Below are positions 45,319-54,498 of a DNA stretch of 64,000 nucleotides, piece by piece. Position 1 is the first letter of the stretch; every line of letters starts with the position of its first letter. This DNA is from an uncultured Litoreibacter sp. Its GTDB lineage: Bacteria > Pseudomonadota > Alphaproteobacteria > Rhodobacterales > Rhodobacteraceae. The stretch covers positions 2,046,001 through 2,110,000 of the forward strand of contig CANLVO010000001.1 of assembly GCA_947494645.1 (NCBI GenBank), in the 5' to 3' direction. The notes beneath the pieces were generated by a model. It saw nothing but the letters and a program-made list of their open reading frames with translations. It did no database searches and was not told where the DNA came from. The position numbers were made by a program, and so were the translations under genes.

Positions 45319-48300
45319 ATGCCAAAAAGAACCGATATCAACTCGATCATGATCATCGGCGCCGGTCCCATCATCATTGGCCAAGCGTGCGAGTTTGACT
45401 ACTCCGGCGCACAAGCCTGCAAAGCCCTGCGCGAGGAAGGCTACCGGGTCATTCTGGTGAACTCCAACCCCGCTACGATCATGACCGACCCCGAGATGGC
45501 GGATGCCACCTATATCGAGCCGATCACGCCGGACGTCGTCGCCAAGATCATCGAAAAAGAACGCCCCGACGCACTACTGCCGACCATGGGCGGTCAGACC
45601 GGCCTGAACACCTCGCTGGCGCTCGAAGAAATGGGCGTGCTTGAAAAATTCAACGTCGAGATGATCGGCGCCACCCGCGAAGCCATCGAAATGGCCGAGG
45701 ACCGCAAGCTATTCCGCGAAGCCATGGACCGCCTTGGCATCGAAAACCCCAAAGCCACCATCGTCACCGCGCCCAAGGACGAAAACGGCAAATACGACGT
45801 CAAAGAAGGCGTTAAAATCGCCCTTGACGCGTTGGAAGAAGTGGGCCTGCCCGCCATCATCCGGCCTGCCTTTACCATGGGCGGCACTGGTGGCGGCGTG
45901 GCTTACAATCGCGACGACTATGAAGCGATCTGCCATTCTGGCCTCGATGCTTCCCCCGTAGGACAAATCCTTGTAGATCAATCGCTTCTCGGTTGGAAAG
46001 AATACGAGATGGAGGTCGTGCGCGACCACGCCGACAACGCCATCATCGTCTGCGCCATCGAAAATGTGGACCCGATGGGAGTACACACGGGCGACTCTAT
46101 CACCGTCGCCCCGGCCCTGACGCTGACTGACAAAGAATACCAGATCATGCGCAACCACTCCATCGCCGTGCTGCGCGAGATCGGCGTGGAAACCGGCGGT
46201 TCCAACGTACAATGGGCGGTGAACCCCGCCGATGGCCGCATGGTGGTAATCGAGATGAATCCACGTGTGTCGCGTTCCTCCGCGCTGGCATCGAAAGCCA
46301 CGGGTTTCCCGATTGCCAAGATCGCCGCCAAGCTGGCCGTGGGCTACACGCTGGACGAGTTGGACAATGACATCACCAAGGTCACGCCCGCCTCGTTCGA
46401 GCCGACCATCGACTACGTCGTCACCAAGATCCCCCGCTTCGCGTTCGAGAAATTCCCGGGCTCCGAGCCCTATCTGACGACAGCCATGAAATCCGTGGGC
46501 GAGGCCATGTCCATCGGCCGCACCATCCACGAGTCGATGCAAAAGGCGCTCGCCTCCATGGAAACCGGCCTGACCGGGTTCGACGAGATCGACATTGACG
46601 GTATGCCCGGCGTTGACGCCGTCACATGGGGCCCCGCCGCCGAAGGCGACATCATCCCCCGCATAGTCGTGGGCAAGGACGCGACCGCGCAGGAGGCCAT
46701 CGACAAGACCCTCACCCGCGAGCTGTCCAAGCAAACGCCGGACCGGCTGCGCGTCATTGCGCACGCCATGCGCTTCGGGTTCTCCAACGACGAGATCAAC
46801 GAGATCAACCAGTTCGACCCATGGTTCCTGGCCCGCATCCGCGAAATCATCGCCGCTGAGGCGACCGTCGCCCGCGACGGCCTGCCCATGTCCGAGGAAG
46901 GCCTGCGCGAGCTGAAAATGCTGGGCTTCACCGACGCGCGGTTGGCCAAACTGACCGGCCGCGATGAGAAAGACGTGCGCACCGCCCGCCACAACCTCGG
47001 TGTCGTCGCCTGCTTCAAACGCATCGACACCTGCGCCGCCGAGTTCGAGGCGCAAACTCCCTACATGTACTCCACCTACGAAGCCCCGATGATGGGCGAA
47101 GTCGAATGCGAGGCGCGCCCCACCGACCGCAAAAAGGTCGTCATCCTCGGCGGCGGCCCCAACCGCATCGGCCAGGGGATCGAGTTCGACTATTGCTGCG
47201 TGCACGCCTGCTACGCCCTGACCAAGGCGGGCTACGAGACGATTATGATCAACTGCAACCCGGAAACCGTGTCGACCGATTACGACACCTCCGACCGCCT
47301 CTATTTCGAGCCGCTCACCTTTGAGCACGTCATGGAAATCCTCCGTGTCGAGCAAGAAAACGGCACGCTCCACGGCGTCATCGTCCAATTCGGCGGCCAG
47401 ACCCCGCTTAAAATCGCGCAGGCGCTGAATGACGAAGGCATCCCCATCCTCGGCACCACCCCCGATGCCATCGACCTGGCCGAGGACCGCGAACGGTTCC
47501 AGCAGCTCGTGCAATCCCTGAACCTCAAGCAGCCCCACAACGCGCTCGCCCATTCCGACGCCGAAGCCTTTGAAAAGGCCAAAGAAATAGGCTTCCCCCT
47601 CGTCATCCGCCCCTCCTACGTGCTGGGCGGCCGCGCCATGGAAATCGTCCGCGACCAGGCCCAGCTGGAACGCTACATCTCCGAGGCCGTCGTCGTCTCC
47701 GGCGACAGCCCGGTGCTGCTCGACAGCTACCTCTCCGGCGCGGTCGAGCTTGACGTCGATGCGCTCTGCGACGGCGAACAGGTCCACGTCTCCGGCATCA
47801 TGCAGCATATCGAAGAAGCCGGCGTGCATTCCGGCGACTCAGCCTGCTCCCTGCCGCCCTACTCGCTCGATGACGACGTCATCACGGAGATCCGCCGCCA
47901 GACCGAAGCGCTCGCCAAAGCCCTCCACGTCGTGGGCCTGATGAACGTGCAATACGCCATCAAGGACGGCCAGATTTACCTCATCGAGGTCAACCCCCGC
48001 GCCTCCCGCACCGTGCCTTTCGTGGCCAAGGCCGTCGGCTCCCCCATCGCCGCCATCGCCGCCCGCGTCATGGCAGGCGAAAAGCTCAAAGACTTCGACC
48101 TCGTCGACCCGATGATCGACACCTTCGCGGTGAAGGAGGCGGTCCTCCCCTTCGCCCGCTTCCCCGGCGTCGACACGATCTTGGGTCCCGAAATGCGCTC
48201 CACTGGGGAGGTCATGGGCTCCGACCCCACCTTCGCACGCGCCTTCCTCAAGGCGCAGATGGGCGCAGGCACGGAGCTGCCGCAAAACGGCGCGGGCAAG

Positions 48301-48681
48301 GTCTTCATCTCCATCCGCAACGAGGACAAGACCCCCGCCATGCTGCAAGCCGTGCAAACGGTCGCAGCGCTCGGCCACAAACTGCTCGCCACCCGCGGCA
48401 CCGCCGCTTGGCTCACCAAAGCAGGTCTGGAAGTCGAAACCGTTAACAAGGTCTACGAGGGCCGCCCCTCCGTGGTCGATCAGCTCAAAGACGGGCTCAT
48501 CTCACTGGTCTTCAACACCACCGAGGGCGCCCAGGCCGTCGAAGACAGCCGCGACATCCGCTCCATCGCGCTCTACGACAAAATCCCCTACTACACGACC
48601 GCCGCCGGCTCCCAAGCCGCCGCCATGGCCATGCAGGCAAGGGTTGAGGGGGATGTCGGGGTTATGGCGTTGCAGGGGTAA
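45319..48681 (+). CDS. carB: carbamoyl-phosphate synthase large subunit
   Basis: A 1120-residue two-module ATP-grasp enzyme that builds carbamoyl phosphate for arginine and pyrimidine synthesis. Module 1 has [17 protein letters not shown] and [16 protein letters not shown]; module 2 has [20 protein letters not shown] and the second ATP-grasp ([16 protein letters not shown]). The C-terminal MGS-type allosteric domain ends about [14 protein letters not shown]. The ATG at 45319 opens [13 protein letters not shown], as in homologues. The small subunit gene is not adjacent. Its last 20 bases overlap the convergent gene at 48662. Confidence 0.96.
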   Translation: MPKRTDINSIMIIGAGPIIIGQACEFDYSGAQACKALREEGYRVILVNSNPATIMTDPEMADATYIEPITPDVVAKIIEKERPDALLPTMGGQTGLNTSLALEEMGVLEKFNVEMIGATREAIEMAEDRKLFREAMDRLGIENPKATIVTAPKDENGKYDVKEGVKIALDALEEVGLPAIIRPAFTMGGTGGGVAYNRDDYEAICHSGLDASPVGQILVDQSLLGWKEYEMEVVRDHADNAIIVCAIENVDPMGVHTGDSITVAPALTLTDKEYQIMRNHSIAVLREIGVETGGSNVQWAVNPADGRMVVIEMNPRVSRSSALASKATGFPIAKIAAKLAVGYTLDELDNDITKVTPASFEPTIDYVVTKIPRFAFEKFPGSEPYLTTAMKSVGEAMSIGRTIHESMQKALASMETGLTGFDEIDIDGMPGVDAVTWGPAAEGDIIPRIVVGKDATAQEAIDKTLTRELSKQTPDRLRVIAHAMRFGFSNDEINEINQFDPWFLARIREIIAAEATVARDGLPMSEEGLRELKMLGFTDARLAKLTGRDEKDVRTARHNLGVVACFKRIDTCAAEFEAQTPYMYSTYEAPMMGEVECEARPTDRKKVVILGGGPNRIGQGIEFDYCCVHACYALTKAGYETIMINCNPETVSTDYDTSDRLYFEPLTFEHVMEILRVEQENGTLHGVIVQFGGQTPLKIAQALNDEGIPILGTTPDAIDLAEDRERFQQLVQSLNLKQPHNALAHSDAEAFEKAKEIGFPLVIRPSYVLGGRAMEIVRDQAQLERYISEAVVVSGDSPVLLDSYLSGAVELDVDALCDGEQVHVSGIMQHIEEAGVHSGDSACSLPPYSLDDDVITEIRRQTEALAKALHVVGLMNVQYAIKDGQIYLIEVNPRASRTVPFVAKAVGSPIAAIAARVMAGEKLKDFDLVDPMIDTFAVKEAVLPFARFPGVDTILGPEMRSTGEVMGSDPTFARAFLKAQMGAGTELPQNGAGKVFISIRNEDKTPAMLQAVQTVAALGHKLLATRGTAAWLTKAGLEVETVNKVYEGRPSVVDQLKDGLISLVFNTTEGAQAVEDSRDIRSIALYDKIPYYTTAAGSQAAAMAMQARVEGDVGVMALQG

Positions 48682-49117
48682 TGGGGCGACCTTCTTCGTC
48701 TTCTAGAACGACTAGCAGTTCATTAAGCTTGGTCCATTCACCCTCGTCGATAGCGCCAAAAAGTTCATAAGTGCCGCTCGTCTTGAATGCGACAAGTCGT
48801 TTGTCAATCGGCAGTGGCACGGAAACAGCTCTATCGCCAAAAAGCATATGAAAGTCCTGGGTCCGCTCAACTTCCAAAACCCCCTTGATGGCGAATAGTG
48901 GTTTTTCTTCACCCTGTATCTGCAATTTGAACGAAAATTTGGTTTCTTGGCTTACCACTGCCTCAGCATAAACTGACAGAAATTGCTTGGGGTATTCACC
49001 CTTCTCAACAACAAAAGGTGTGACACCTCCATAAACACCTACAAGCAGAAATTTGCCGTTAGCCTCTTGCCTAATGTCATCGCAGAACACTGCGTTAAGA
49101 AATCTAGCTTCTTGCAT
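48662..49117 (-). CDS. DUF6941-like protein, third gene of an A+T-rich cassette
   Basis: A 151-residue protein whose opening ([20 protein letters not shown], then [12 protein letters not shown]) fits the DUF6941 pattern of a short beta-sandwich protein. Middle part [20 protein letters not shown]. The family is little studied. It starts within the last 14 bases of the upstream HTH gene, so the two are co-translated, and its end overlaps carB by 20 bases. Codons and base composition are A+T-richer than carB. Role unknown; family match from memory. Confidence 0.7.
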   Translation of the reverse strand: MQEARFLNAVFCDDIRQEANGKFLLVGVYGGVTPFVVEKGEYPKQFLSVYAEAVVSQETKFSFKLQIQGEEKPLFAIKGVLEVERTQDFHMLFGDRAVSVPLPIDKRLVAFKTSGTYELFGAIDEGEWTKLNELLVVLEDEEGRPITPATP

Positions 49118-49562
49118 CCGTCGCCTCTTCAAGCTTGAGCTTGAACAGTGGGTTAGCAGACCTTCGCGCTTTAGTTGGCGTTGGTTTGGCAATTCCTACA
49201 CCATTTTCGAGGTCGTGCACAAATTTCATAACAAGCCAGTCCGAGGAGAGCTCTGGATGGCACCTCGAATTAACTGCAACTTGGGGGATATCAGTAAGTT
49301 CGCATCCTTCTACAGTCATCCGCTGCCCAACAGCACGCATAATACGAGCTGCTGTCTTGAATGTCATATTGGTTTTCTTACCATTTACGATTCTGGACAG
49401 AGCCGAAGGATCAATGCCGCTAATTGAAGCGATTTCAGCATGAGTTAAACCGTCACCCAAGGAAGAGTCATATATTCCTTGAATAGCCTCCATTGCCTTA
49501 CGGACATCTTTGTCCACACTGAGCAAGAATTTGATGTTCTTTTCCTTTAGACCTGAACTCAT
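49104..49562 (-). CDS. helix-turn-helix (XRE-like) protein, antitoxin-like
   Basis: A 152-residue protein. Residues about 40-85 form a helix-turn-helix: LTHAEIASISGIDPSALSRI then VNGKKTNMTFKTAARIMRAVG, typical of Cro/CI or HigA-like regulators. The N-terminal 30 residues are charged and the C-terminus is polar. ATG at 49562 overlaps the stop of the preceding toxin-like gene (ATGA), and its own end overlaps the DUF6941-like gene by 14 nt. The HTH suggests it represses the cassette; that is inference. Confidence 0.75.
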   Translation of the reverse strand: MSSGLKEKNIKFLLSVDKDVRKAMEAIQGIYDSSLGDGLTHAEIASISGIDPSALSRIVNGKKTNMTFKTAARIMRAVGQRMTVEGCELTDIPQVAVNSRCHPELSSDWLVMKFVHDLENGVGIAKPTPTKARRSANPLFKLKLEEATDARS

Positions 49563-50071
49563 GCCAGCCTCCAATTTGTGAATGCTTCGTCCGGTGCTCC
49601 GCTTGGGAATAAGTTGGGTTTCTCCGCCAAAGGGCTTCTCCAACTTCTCCAAATCGAAAGCGTTTCTGCTACTGATTTAGCCCAGTGGAGACCCTTCCTT
49701 GGCTGGATAACCAGTCCAAGAAAAACATCCTTCTCAGGTATCACACCAAGAATACGATACTCCATCGGCTCTCGGAACCTCACCTGCCAAACACAATTGG
49801 TTATTGGCTTAAGGCCTTTCAAGTCGCCGTCCGATCCACCACGATCTGGCACGCTGATCGTCAACTTGTCTCCGCGCACAAATGCGCCAAGCTGACCGTG
49901 TATACCAACCAGCTTGTCTTCGGGTATTTGAGACTTTTCTAGATCGATAGTCGACATCACGTTTGGCCGCAGAAGAACACACCTTGATTCCTCATCGTCA
50001 GGGTCTTTGAAAATGGGGTCATATCTAACGAGGCCGCCTTGCCGCTCTATTACTTGGAGAAATGCAGTCAT
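49559..50071 (-). CDS. first gene of the cassette, RelE/HigB-like possibility
   Basis: A 170-residue protein of unknown family. Its region CVWQVRFREPMEYRILGVIP followed by FLGLVIQPRKGLHWAK has the beta-strand layout and Arg-rich character seen in RelE/HigB-type toxins, but the protein is longer than those and the match is weak. Starts at ATG 50071 (or ATG 50086). It overlaps the HTH gene by 4 nt. The unit is about 42-50 percent G+C in the lines counted, against 67 percent in carB. Confidence 0.65.
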   Translation of the reverse strand: MTAFLQVIERQGGLVRYDPIFKDPDDEESRCVLLRPNVMSTIDLEKSQIPEDKLVGIHGQLGAFVRGDKLTISVPDRGGSDGDLKGLKPITNCVWQVRFREPMEYRILGVIPEKDVFLGLVIQPRKGLHWAKSVAETLSIWRSWRSPLAEKPNLFPSGAPDEAFTNWRLA

Positions 50072-50294
50072 GGACTTTAAAGTCAACGCCTTAATAATCA
50101 GTTATGTCAATAATTTCACGACATGGTGAACGAAAAACGAACAAACGTCGACAAATATCTGGATTGTCAGAGCAATCGATACAGAGTTATCGTGATCTTT
50201 CTAAGAAACTCGCGGCTACAAGATCAGATTTACGTCATTACCGCCCCAAAACCATGCTAAACTCCCCCACATTACCCGCCAAAGGAGTTTACCC
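50072..50294. other. A+T-rich upstream region of the cassette with a short remnant-like frame
   Basis: About 35 percent G+C in the line at 50101. A 64-codon plus-strand frame from 50104 (RRQISGLSEQSIQSYRDLSK in its middle) has no recognisable RBS and runs into the lipoprotein start; its first 45 codons look gene-like, so it may be a truncated remnant. The cassette promoter must lie here on the minus strand. Confidence 0.4.
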
Positions 50295-50588
50295 ATGATA
50301 CGCCCATTGATCCCCCTCGCTGCCGCAATGACCCTCGCCGCTTGCGCCCAGCCAGAACCCGTCTCCGGCACCACACTGCCCTTCTTCGGGGACGGGTATC
50401 GGATCAAGGGCGATGCCTGTCGCCGCGTCGGTGAGGACGACTTCACCAACCAATTCCTCGACGATGCCGCCGACCTTGTGGGCTGCCCGGAAGATGCAGA
50501 GAACCTGGGTGTTTTTGTCACCGACACCGGCGCCATCGAGGTGGCCAGAAAAGATGGCTTCATCCTCTATTCCGTGCCCCGCCGGTAG
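50295..50588 (+). CDS. small putative lipoprotein
   Basis: A 97-residue exported protein. The signal peptide MIRPLIPLAAAMTLAAC ends in a lipobox (LAAC, Cys17). The mature part is acidic and carries two further Cys (GDACRRVGEDD and LVGCPEDAEN), which could form a disulfide. AAGGAG stands 8 bases before the ATG. It is not in the A+T-rich style of the cassette to its left. I do not recognise a family. Confidence 0.75.
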   Translation: MIRPLIPLAAAMTLAACAQPEPVSGTTLPFFGDGYRIKGDACRRVGEDDFTNQFLDDAADLVGCPEDAENLGVFVTDTGAIEVARKDGFILYSVPRR

Positions 50589-50623
50589 CGCGTTACTCTA
50601 ACCTGACACGGGGCCGCAGCCGC

Positions 50624-51022
50624 TCAGATGCTTTCGAACAGTTTCTCCGTGTCGCCGATCTGCGGACGGCGGGGATAGTCAATCCCATCGACATAGTCGC
50701 GGTACCGCGTGGTGTCCTTGATCATTTCAGACAGCCGCGCGTGCATGTAGCAGCGCAAAACGTCGTTCATCCGGGTCTGAAACCCCCTGCCCGTGCCCCG
50801 GAAGAATTTCACCACGTCGCTGTCCAGCCGCAGCGTCATGCGTTCCTTCACCCCGCGTTGCGGCTCGTCCGCGATCGACTGCCAGCCCTCGGGCAGCACG
50901 AAAAGCTCGGCCTGCATCTGGTGGTGCAGGTCGTAGCTCAGCTCTTTCATCAGATCGACGAGGAAGTAGTGATGCCGCATCTGCCGTGCTGTCATCTTGG
51001 CCCGGACCGTCTCTTCATGCAT
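50624..51022 (-). CDS. BrnA-type antitoxin-like protein without BrnT
   Basis: A 132-residue protein. The C-terminal half has RMTLRLDSDVVKFFRGTGRG then FQTRMNDVLRCYMHARL, a ribbon-helix-helix pattern of the BrnA family, which binds and represses its own promoter and neutralises the BrnT ribonuclease. No BrnT-like gene is adjacent on either side. The N-terminal 60 residues are His/Met-rich and not typical of BrnA (about 80-100 residues). ATG at 51022 is preceded by a run of G. A 16-bp palindrome and three phased repeats lie upstream. Confidence 0.78.
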   Translation of the reverse strand: MHEETVRAKMTARQMRHHYFLVDLMKELSYDLHHQMQAELFVLPEGWQSIADEPQRGVKERMTLRLDSDVVKFFRGTGRGFQTRMNDVLRCYMHARLSEMIKDTTRYRDYVDGIDYPRRPQIGDTEKLFESI

Positions 51023-51057
51023 GGATTGCCCCCCTTTTGCTGTGCAAGACAAAACAG

Positions 51058-51073
51058 CTTTTCGCGCGAAAAG
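51058..51073. promoter_or_regulatory. perfect 16-bp palindrome upstream of the BrnA-like gene
   Basis: CTTTTCGCGCGAAAAG is its own reverse complement. It lies 36 bases before the ATG of the BrnA-like gene, where an autoregulatory operator would be expected. Ribbon-helix-helix antitoxins bind such palindromes; binding here is inference. Confidence 0.6.
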
Positions 51074-51120
51074 GTTAACGGGCCGTCACACCACCGTTGC
51101 GCACAGCGCGTCACGACGCA

Positions 51121-51153
51121 TTGTGTACGGGATGTGTACGCTTTGTGTACCGG
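51121..51153. repeat. three direct repeats of TGTGTAC with 11-bp period
   Basis: TGTGTAC occurs at 51122, 51133 and 51144, exactly 11 bases apart, so each copy is on nearly the same face of the helix. It lies about 100 bases upstream of the BrnA-like gene. This looks like a cooperative protein-binding array. Confidence 0.7.
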
Positions 51154-51198
51154 GGTTTTGAGCGGGCGCGGCCGGGTTAACGCTGACCACAGGAGGCC

Positions 51199-51660
51199 TC
51201 AGGCGCCCGCGGATTCCTCTTCCAGATGCAGCTTCATTTCAACCAGCACCTTCTGAAGGGCGAGGGTTTCTGTGAGCATCCGTTTGGCCTCGTTGGCCGT
51301 GATGACCCCGTCCTCGATCGACAGGTTATATTCCCCCATCAACAGCGCAAACCGCTGGGCCAAAGCCACGATGTCAGAATTCACACTTTCGCTGTTGCGG
51401 TTACGATTACCCTTTGAAGACAAGGTGTTACCGTTGACCTCTGCCAAGGCCGTTGTCACATGGGGATAGCTGGCAGCGGCCTCCAAAGCGACCACAGCGT
51501 CAATTGGCATATAGCGGTCGGTATGCTCCAGATTGTCGGAGTAATACCGCCCCAAAGTGGCTTTGGAACGGCCCGTCAGCTTGCACGCCGCCTCGATGCC
51601 CACATCCTTGACCAACGCCTCAGTGTGCTTCTTCAGATACTTGAAATGCGACGACATCAT
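51199..51660 (-). CDS. HTH protein resembling phage CII-type regulators
   Basis: A 153-residue protein. The start MMSSHFKYLKKHTEALVKDV is followed by a helix-turn-helix (GIEAACKLTGRSKATLGRYY) and DRYMPIDAVVALEAAASYPHV, the layout of phage regulatory CII-like proteins. The C-terminal half is helical (ANEAKRMLTETLALQKVLVE) and may mediate oligomers. It sits alone upstream of the BrnA-like gene on the same strand, 176 bases away. No other phage gene is nearby. Family match is tentative. Confidence 0.65.
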   Translation of the reverse strand: MMSSHFKYLKKHTEALVKDVGIEAACKLTGRSKATLGRYYSDNLEHTDRYMPIDAVVALEAAASYPHVTTALAEVNGNTLSSKGNRNRNSESVNSDIVALAQRFALLMGEYNLSIEDGVITANEAKRMLTETLALQKVLVEMKLHLEEESAGA

Positions 51661-51800
51661 TACCCCTTTATCGCATCATTATCATTAGCTTAAAGGCCAT
51701 AGCACTATTCCATTCAACCTGCCAAGACATGACAACCCTCGCTTGACGCAGGGGCAACCCCCCGTTGAAAACCCCCTGAAACGGCGCTAAACGGCGAGGC

Positions 51801-52379
51801 ATGGCCAAGCTGCATTTTCACTACTCCACAATGAACGCCGGCAAGTCGACCTTGCTGCTGCAAGCCGCGCATAACTATCAGGAAATGGGGATGGAGTGCC
51901 TGCTGCTCACCGCCAATTTCGACGACCGCGCAGGAACGGGCCAAATCGGCAGCCGGATCGGCTTCGCCAAGCCCGCCACCACCTACGGCGCTGAGGATGA
52001 TCTGTACAAGATCATCGAGGCCCGCATCGCCCAAGGCCCCATCGCCTGCGTGATGGTGGACGAGGCACAATGGATGTCGAAAGCGCAGGTTTGGCAACTG
52101 GCCCGCGCGGTCGATGATCTTAATGTACCGGTCATGTGCTACGGGCTGCGCGTCGATTTTCGCGGAGAGCTTTTCCCCGGCTCAGCAACCCTATTGGCCC
52201 TAGCAGATGAGATGCGGGAAGTGCGTACTATTTGTCGTTGCGGGCGTAAGGCCACGATGGTGATCCGTAAAGGCGAAGACGGCAAAGCGGTAACCGACGG
52301 AGCTCAGGTGCAAGTTGGCGGGAATGAGACCTACGTCTCGCTTTGCAGGCGCCATTGGCGCGAGGCGACCGGACATTAG
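51801..52379 (+). CDS. tdk: thymidine kinase
   Basis: A 192-residue type II thymidine kinase that salvages thymidine with ATP. The P-loop STMNAGKSTLLLQA is near residue 9, the catalytic VDEAQWMS near 86, the substrate lasso region FRGELFPGS, and zinc ligands in ICRCGRKATM and SLCRRHWR. The start at 51801 gives the usual MAKLHFHYSTMNAGK opening. Confidence 0.95.
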   Translation: MAKLHFHYSTMNAGKSTLLLQAAHNYQEMGMECLLLTANFDDRAGTGQIGSRIGFAKPATTYGAEDDLYKIIEARIAQGPIACVMVDEAQWMSKAQVWQLARAVDDLNVPVMCYGLRVDFRGELFPGSATLLALADEMREVRTICRCGRKATMVIRKGEDGKAVTDGAQVQVGGNETYVSLCRRHWREATGH

Positions 52380-52380
52380 A

Positions 52381-53331
52381 TCAGACCGGATTGGGCACCA
52401 GCTTGCCAGCGAAAAACGCATGCAGATTGGCCAGCGCCATGCGCCCCATATCCTCGCGGACTTCCAAGGCGTTCGTGCCCAGATGGGGCAGCAGAGTGAC
52501 ATTTTCCATCTTGCGCAAAGCATCAGGAACCGCAGGCTCATGCTCGTACACATCCAGCCCGGCACCTGCCAGTTGACCGGCTTGAAGGGCGGCAATTAGG
52601 GCGGTTTCATCAACCACGTCACCACGGGAGATGTTTACGAGAATGGCATGGGGCTGCATAGCGTTTAGCACATCCGCATCGATCAGGTGACGTGTCCCGG
52701 GGCCGCCCGGGGTTGCGACGAAAACAACATCCGCTGCTTGCGCGACCGCCCGCATGGAGCCAAGCTGCTCGGCGTTCGGCACATCCTTCTCGGACCGGTT
52801 CGCATACACGACATTGCATCCGAAACCGCCAGAACAACGCTGCGCGATGGCTTGCCCAATGCGACCCATTCCGATGATCCCTATCGTCTTGCCGCTCACA
52901 TGCAGGCCCAGCATCTGCGTGGGCTGCCAACCGCTCCACTGCCCGGAGCGGACCAGCCGTTCTCCTTCCCCAGCACGCCGTGCAGTCATCAGCATTAGGG
53001 CAATCGCGATATCCGCCGTAGCATCGGTGACCGCGCCGGGCGTGTTGGTTACGACCAGTCCCCGGGCTTTGGCAGCTTCCACATTGATATGATTAAACCC
53101 GACCCCGAAATTGGCGATAATCTTGGCGCGAAGATCGTCGCATCCCGCAATTGCCACGTCTGAGATATCGTCCCCCAGCGTCGGCAAAATCGCGTCATAT
53201 GCCCCTAGTGCGGTTGAGACCTCTTCAGCATTCATGGCCTCCTCCGTCTCTCGGAGCGTGACATCGTAGTGCGCACGCGCCTCCGACAACACGCTGTCAG
53301 GCAAACGTTTCGAGATCAGAACCTTCTTCAT
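52381..53331 (-). CDS. D-2-hydroxyacid dehydrogenase (glycerate dehydrogenase type)
   Basis: A 316-residue NAD(P)-dependent dehydrogenase. Motifs: ANFGVGFNHINVEAAKARGL, nucleotide loop IGIIGMGRIGQAIAQRC, VNISRGDVVDE and the catalytic His in LLPHLGTNA. It is a paralogue of 8294-9280 but with a different C-terminus (AFFAGKLVPNPV). ATG 53331 overlaps the csaA-like stop by 1 nt (TGATG). Last gene of the ybjN-proC-csaA operon; likely reduces hydroxypyruvate or glyoxylate. Confidence 0.9.
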   Translation of the reverse strand: MKKVLISKRLPDSVLSEARAHYDVTLRETEEAMNAEEVSTALGAYDAILPTLGDDISDVAIAGCDDLRAKIIANFGVGFNHINVEAAKARGLVVTNTPGAVTDATADIAIALMLMTARRAGEGERLVRSGQWSGWQPTQMLGLHVSGKTIGIIGMGRIGQAIAQRCSGGFGCNVVYANRSEKDVPNAEQLGSMRAVAQAADVVFVATPGGPGTRHLIDADVLNAMQPHAILVNISRGDVVDETALIAALQAGQLAGAGLDVYEHEPAVPDALRKMENVTLLPHLGTNALEVREDMGRMALANLHAFFAGKLVPNPV

Positions 53332-53663
53332 CAATAAAGCCTTCCGCCAAGCGGCACGTCCTTATCCGGGACCAACAGAACCACCTCATCATCTTCATCC
53401 GGCACGCCCAAAACCAGGACTTCAGACATCACTGGACCAATCTGGCGAGGTGGGAAATTTACCACCGCCATCACCCGCCTTCCGGGAAGATCCTCCGGCG
53501 CATAATGGCGTGTGATCTGGGCAGAGCTTTTCTTCTCCCCCAACTCTGGTCCAAAATCGACCCAGAGCTTGATCGCGGGCTTGCGGGCCTCTGGAAAAGG
53601 CTCTGCGCGCGTGATCTGGCCCACGCGAATATCGACCTTCAGGAAATCGTCAAAACTGATCAT
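53331..53663 (-). CDS. csaA: tRNA-binding (CsaA-like) protein
   Basis: A 110-residue OB-fold protein. It opens FLKVDIRVGQITRAEPFPEA and has the tRNA-binding-domain pattern KLWVDFGPELGEKKSSAQIT with VMAVVNFPPRQIGPVMSEVL. Family members bind tRNA and act as export chaperones in Bacillus; the role here is unknown. Its start overlaps the proC stop by 4 nt and its stop overlaps the next gene by 1 nt, so all three are co-translated. Confidence 0.92.
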   Translation of the reverse strand: MISFDDFLKVDIRVGQITRAEPFPEARKPAIKLWVDFGPELGEKKSSAQITRHYAPEDLPGRRVMAVVNFPPRQIGPVMSEVLVLGVPDEDDEVVLLVPDKDVPLGGRLY

Positions 53664-54469
53664 CCGCGCAGCTCCTGACTCCGCCTCGTTGCCGCAGCAA
53701 CAGCACGGCCGACCAGATCAGGAAAGCCAGTTCCCTCATCCATCAAAACCTCAAGAGCAGCTTGCGTGGTCCCGTTTGGGCTGGTGACATTGATGCGCAA
53801 TTGTGTGGGGTTGTCATTGGCCTGCATTGCCAACTGCCCGGCCCCTGCGACTGTGGCCTTGGCCAGCTTCATGGACAGCTCAGCCGACAGACCCTGCGCC
53901 TCGCCTGCTGCGGCCATGGTTTCAATGAGGTGAAACACGTAAGCCGGACCCGATCCGGACACACCGGTCACCGCGTCAATCTCTTCTTCATTATTGAGCC
54001 GTACAACCTCGCCCACGGCACTCAGCAGCGCCTCGGCCAAATCCAGATCAGCCGCGCTTGTCTCTGCATTGCCCACAATCGCCGTGATGCCCTTCCCAAT
54101 CGCCGCCGGTGTGTTCGGCATCGACCGGATGATCCGGGCCGAGGCACCGAACGCATCTTCAAAAGCGGAAATCGGTGTGCCCGCCGCAATCGAGAGAAAA
54201 ACCGTATCACCGTCAAACCCCTGAAGGGATGGCAGCGCGTCGCCCATCATCTGTGGCTTGACCGCTATCAAGACCAGGGCGGGGGCGTCTGGCAAAGTGC
54301 CATTCACGTGCACGGCTTGAGCCATCAACCAATCCGACGGTTTCGGATCAATTACATGTACGGAGCCCGCATCCACGCCTTGCGACAGCCAACCTTCTAG
54401 AAGAGCAGAACCCATCTTTCCGCACCCAAGCAAGACCAGCCCACGGGCGTTAATCGTTGATAAATCCAT
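53660..54469 (-). CDS. proC: pyrroline-5-carboxylate reductase
   Basis: A 269-residue enzyme that makes proline from pyrroline-5-carboxylate. N-terminal Rossmann LVLLGCGKMGSALLEGWL; mid part IRSMPNTPAAIGKGITAIVG; C-terminal signature GVSGSGPAYVFHLIETMAAA followed by GAGQLAMQ. ATG at 54469 has GGGGAA upstream; the frame is open for 88 more codons but those lie in the neighbouring gene and do not resemble ProC. Confidence 0.94.
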   Translation of the reverse strand: MDLSTINARGLVLLGCGKMGSALLEGWLSQGVDAGSVHVIDPKPSDWLMAQAVHVNGTLPDAPALVLIAVKPQMMGDALPSLQGFDGDTVFLSIAAGTPISAFEDAFGASARIIRSMPNTPAAIGKGITAIVGNAETSAADLDLAEALLSAVGEVVRLNNEEEIDAVTGVSGSGPAYVFHLIETMAAAGEAQGLSAELSMKLAKATVAGAGQLAMQANDNPTQLRINVTSPNGTTQAALEVLMDEGTGFPDLVGRAVAAATRRSQELRG

Positions 54470-54498
54470 CGCTATTCCCCAATTTCTTGGGGCAAAGA

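Noticed and set aside
45709-47829. 706-codon minus-strand frame opposite carB
   Set aside because: Codon bias of carB on the other strand keeps this frame open; the protein is low-complexity (Gly, Asp, Val, His) and has no recognised domain.
50104-50298. 64-codon plus-strand frame between the cassette and the lipoprotein gene
   Set aside because: No Shine-Dalgarno, runs into the lipoprotein start, and its last third consists of the lipoprotein's own upstream region. At best a gene remnant.
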